Both the position numbers and the translations under genes were made by a program. From assembly GCA_964646345.1 (NCBI GenBank), contig CAZYDU010000005.1, positions 37,040-101,039 of the forward strand: a stretch of 64,000 nucleotides of DNA, read 5' to 3'. Under the pieces are notes generated by a model. It saw only the letters and a program-made list of their open reading frames with translations. It ran no database searches and had not been told where the DNA came from. Below are positions 61,764 to 64,000 of the stretch, one piece after another (position 1 is the stretch's first letter; each line of letters begins with the position of its first letter). Source of the stretch: RGIG1681 sp964646345. GTDB lineage: Bacteria; Bacillota; Clostridia; Christensenellales; UBA1242.

Positions 61764-62756
61764 ATGAAACAAATTTCTTTAACGGGAATTAAGCCTACGG
61801 GAATACTGCATATTGGTAATTATTTTGGTGCGATTAAACCAGCGATTGAAATGAATGAAACTGGCGAATTTGATAATTACTATTTTATTGCAGATTATCA
61901 TGCACTTAATTCTTTAAAAAACAAAGATGAAATGATAGATTATTCAAAACAACTTGCTTGCGGGTGGCTTGCTTGTGGGCTTGATAGACAAGATGTTTAT
62001 TTTTATAGACAAAGCAAAATTCCACAAACAACAGAGCTTTGTTGGATATTGATGAACGTTACACCAAAGGGATTAATGGATAGAGCTCATGCCTATAAAG
62101 CTTGCGTTCAAGCAAACACTGAGCTTGGCAAAGATGCAGATGATGGTGTAAATATGGGATTATATAATTATCCAATTTTGATGGCAGCAGATATACTTTT
62201 ATGTAATTCGAAAGTTGTGCCAGTTGGTGCTGACCAAAAGCAACATGTAGAAATGGCTAGAGATATTGCTAAGTATTTCAATAAGAAATATGGATATTCG
62301 CTAGTTCTTCCACAAGAAAGGATAAAAGAAAACGTTGCAACAGTTGAAGGTTTAGATGGTAGAAAAATGAGCAAAAGTTATGGCAATCAAATACCACTGT
62401 TTTGTGATGAAAAGACATTGAAAAAACTTGTCATGTCAATCAAAACAGATAGTTCACTTCCAACAGAACCAAAGAGTACTGATTGCACTGTGTTTAATTA
62501 TTATAAACTTGTGGCAAATCCTGAGGAGATTAAGACAATGGAAAAACGTTTTGCTGAAGGAATTTCTTGGGCTGAAGCTAAGACTTTGCTATTTGAAGCA
62601 ATGAATAATTATCTCAAGCCAATGAGAGATAAGTATAATTATTATATGGAACACTATGAAGAAGTTGAAAAAATACTCGAAGCTGGAGAAGAAAAGGTTA
62701 GAACTATTGCAAATGAAACCTTAGATAGAGTTCGTAAAGCTGTTGGTGTTATATAA
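61764..62756 (+). CDS. trpS: Tryptophanyl-tRNA synthetase
   Basis: 330 residues, class I synthetase. HIGH-type motif GILHIGNYFG (12-21), MAADILLCNSKVVPVGADQKQH, and KMSKS in GRKMSKSYGN (about 200). Charges tRNA-Trp. Only 54 nt separate it from mnmA, so no T-box leader fits. Confidence 0.97.
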   Translation: MKQISLTGIKPTGILHIGNYFGAIKPAIEMNETGEFDNYYFIADYHALNSLKNKDEMIDYSKQLACGWLACGLDRQDVYFYRQSKIPQTTELCWILMNVTPKGLMDRAHAYKACVQANTELGKDADDGVNMGLYNYPILMAADILLCNSKVVPVGADQKQHVEMARDIAKYFNKKYGYSLVLPQERIKENVATVEGLDGRKMSKSYGNQIPLFCDEKTLKKLVMSIKTDSSLPTEPKSTDCTVFNYYKLVANPEEIKTMEKRFAEGISWAEAKTLLFEAMNNYLKPMRDKYNYYMEHYEEVEKILEAGEEKVRTIANETLDRVRKAVGVI

Positions 62757-62764
62757 ATATCGAT

Positions 62765-62807
62765 AAAAACATTTAGTGTAATTATGTTATCACACTAGAT
62801 GTTTTTA
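62765..62807 (+). terminator. Intrinsic terminator after trpS
   Basis: AAAACATTTAGTGT / ACACTAGATGTTTT stem with one mismatch and a T-run. Confidence 0.85.
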
Positions 62808-62895
62808 TTTTTTATAAAAATTCATGCCTAATTAAGCGAAAAATAGAGAGAAACTAAAGAAAATTAAAAATTTTAAAGAATTTTCGAAAAAGGTG

Positions 62896-62924
62896 TTGAC
62901 ATATTACTAAAAAAGTAGTATCTT
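62896..62924 (+). promoter_or_regulatory. rRNA promoter P1
   Basis: TTGACA (62896-62901), 17-bp spacer, TATCTT (62919-62924), with an A/T-rich UP-like stretch upstream ending GAAAAAGGTG. Confidence 0.75.
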
Positions 62925-63009
62925 CTAATAGTCGCATGTGTAAAACGGCGACAAATAATACTAAAAAATATGTTTTTTAAAACTTTTTTAAAAATTTTGA
63001 AAAAAGGTG

Positions 63010-63038
63010 TTGACAAACATAAATTAATTTGGTATTAT
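63010..63038 (+). promoter_or_regulatory. rRNA promoter P2
   Basis: TTGACA (63010-63015), 17-bp spacer, TATTAT (63033-63038). The 20 bp upstream of its -35 nearly repeat those of P1, so the two are a local duplication. Confidence 0.8.
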
Positions 63039-63205
63039 AAATGCGTTCCTTACGGAACAATCGCAAATTGACAAATTAATATATTGAAATGTACAAGGTT
63101 TTTTAAATTGAATTTAAATGATTCTTGTTAATTTCTTGAGAAAGAAAAACATACTAAAATACAAACTTTATTAGTCAGTATTTATGTCTAATAGAGCAAG
63201 AATTA

Positions 63206-64000
<795 letters not shown>

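Overview
The window is an AT-rich, gene-dense piece of a bacterial chromosome. The evidence points to an uncultured low-GC Firmicute (Bacillota), probably in the Clostridia: DnaD/DnaI-type helicase loaders, strong AAGGAG or GGGGG ribosome binding sites, an L10 leader ending in an intrinsic terminator, many intrinsic terminators, and a 16S rRNA start that reads as clostridial. UGA is a real stop, because prfB keeps its UGA-programmed frameshift. No phage, transposase or CRISPR array was seen. I cannot name a genus from sequence alone.

Layout. 1-3.3 kb: end of gyrB, then gyrA. 3.6-7.6 kb: two divergent operons of unknown function that carry related small proteins and coiled-coil proteins with a hydrophobic hairpin. 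7.6-8.0 kb: a 109-bp tandem repeat. 8.0-12.8 kb: sbcC and sbcD. 12.9-15.3 kb: a DnaD-like and a DnaI-like helicase loader. 15.4-22.8 kb: a GT8 glycosyltransferase, a PflX-like radical SAM protein, an RlmD-type methyltransferase, miaA, hisS, a PAP2 phosphatase, rdgB and acpS. 23-24.8 kb: a small-RNA candidate and a coiled-coil membrane protein. 24.9-28.8 kb: frameshifted prfB, a TM2 protein, tsaD and an FAD protein. 29.0-31.4 kb: rpmG-secE-nusG-rplK-rplA. 31.5-38.5 kb: a two-component system with two duplicated ABC-2 exporters and two duplicated small membrane proteins. 38.7-38.9 kb: tRNA-Arg and tRNA-Asn. 39-44 kb: cmk, comF and secA. 44.2-49.7 kb: more lineage-specific helical proteins. 49.9-52 kb: L10 leader, rplJ, rplL and map. 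52-54.4 kb: two unknown genes and fba. 54.5-58.1 kb: a secreted-protease and polymorphic-toxin locus. 58.2-62.8 kb: gap, a TM2 protein, mnmA and trpS. 62.9-64.0 kb: tandem rRNA promoters and the first ~795 nt of 16S rRNA.

The most interesting region is 54.5-58.1 kb. A membrane-anchored trypsin-like protease is followed by a secreted protein built like a polymorphic toxin and by a probable immunity gene. After them comes an N-terminally truncated second toxin copy that shares 219 bp (one mismatch) with the first and then switches to a different C-terminal domain, followed by its own putative immunity gene. In this second cassette the toxin is frameshifted and the immunity gene has an in-frame stop, so it looks like a decaying orphan module of a toxin-switching locus.

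Other points: three PhoP/OmpR-style direct repeats with an exact 11-bp period upstream of the exporter operon, and two more upstream of its two-component operon; several promoters placed so that the predicted transcript starts at or within about 10 nt of the start codon; an RF2 frameshift site without its usual Shine-Dalgarno stimulator; MITE-like repeats that always lie just after terminators; and a mismatch to the common 515F 16S primer. All functions are read from motifs by eye; no database search was run.
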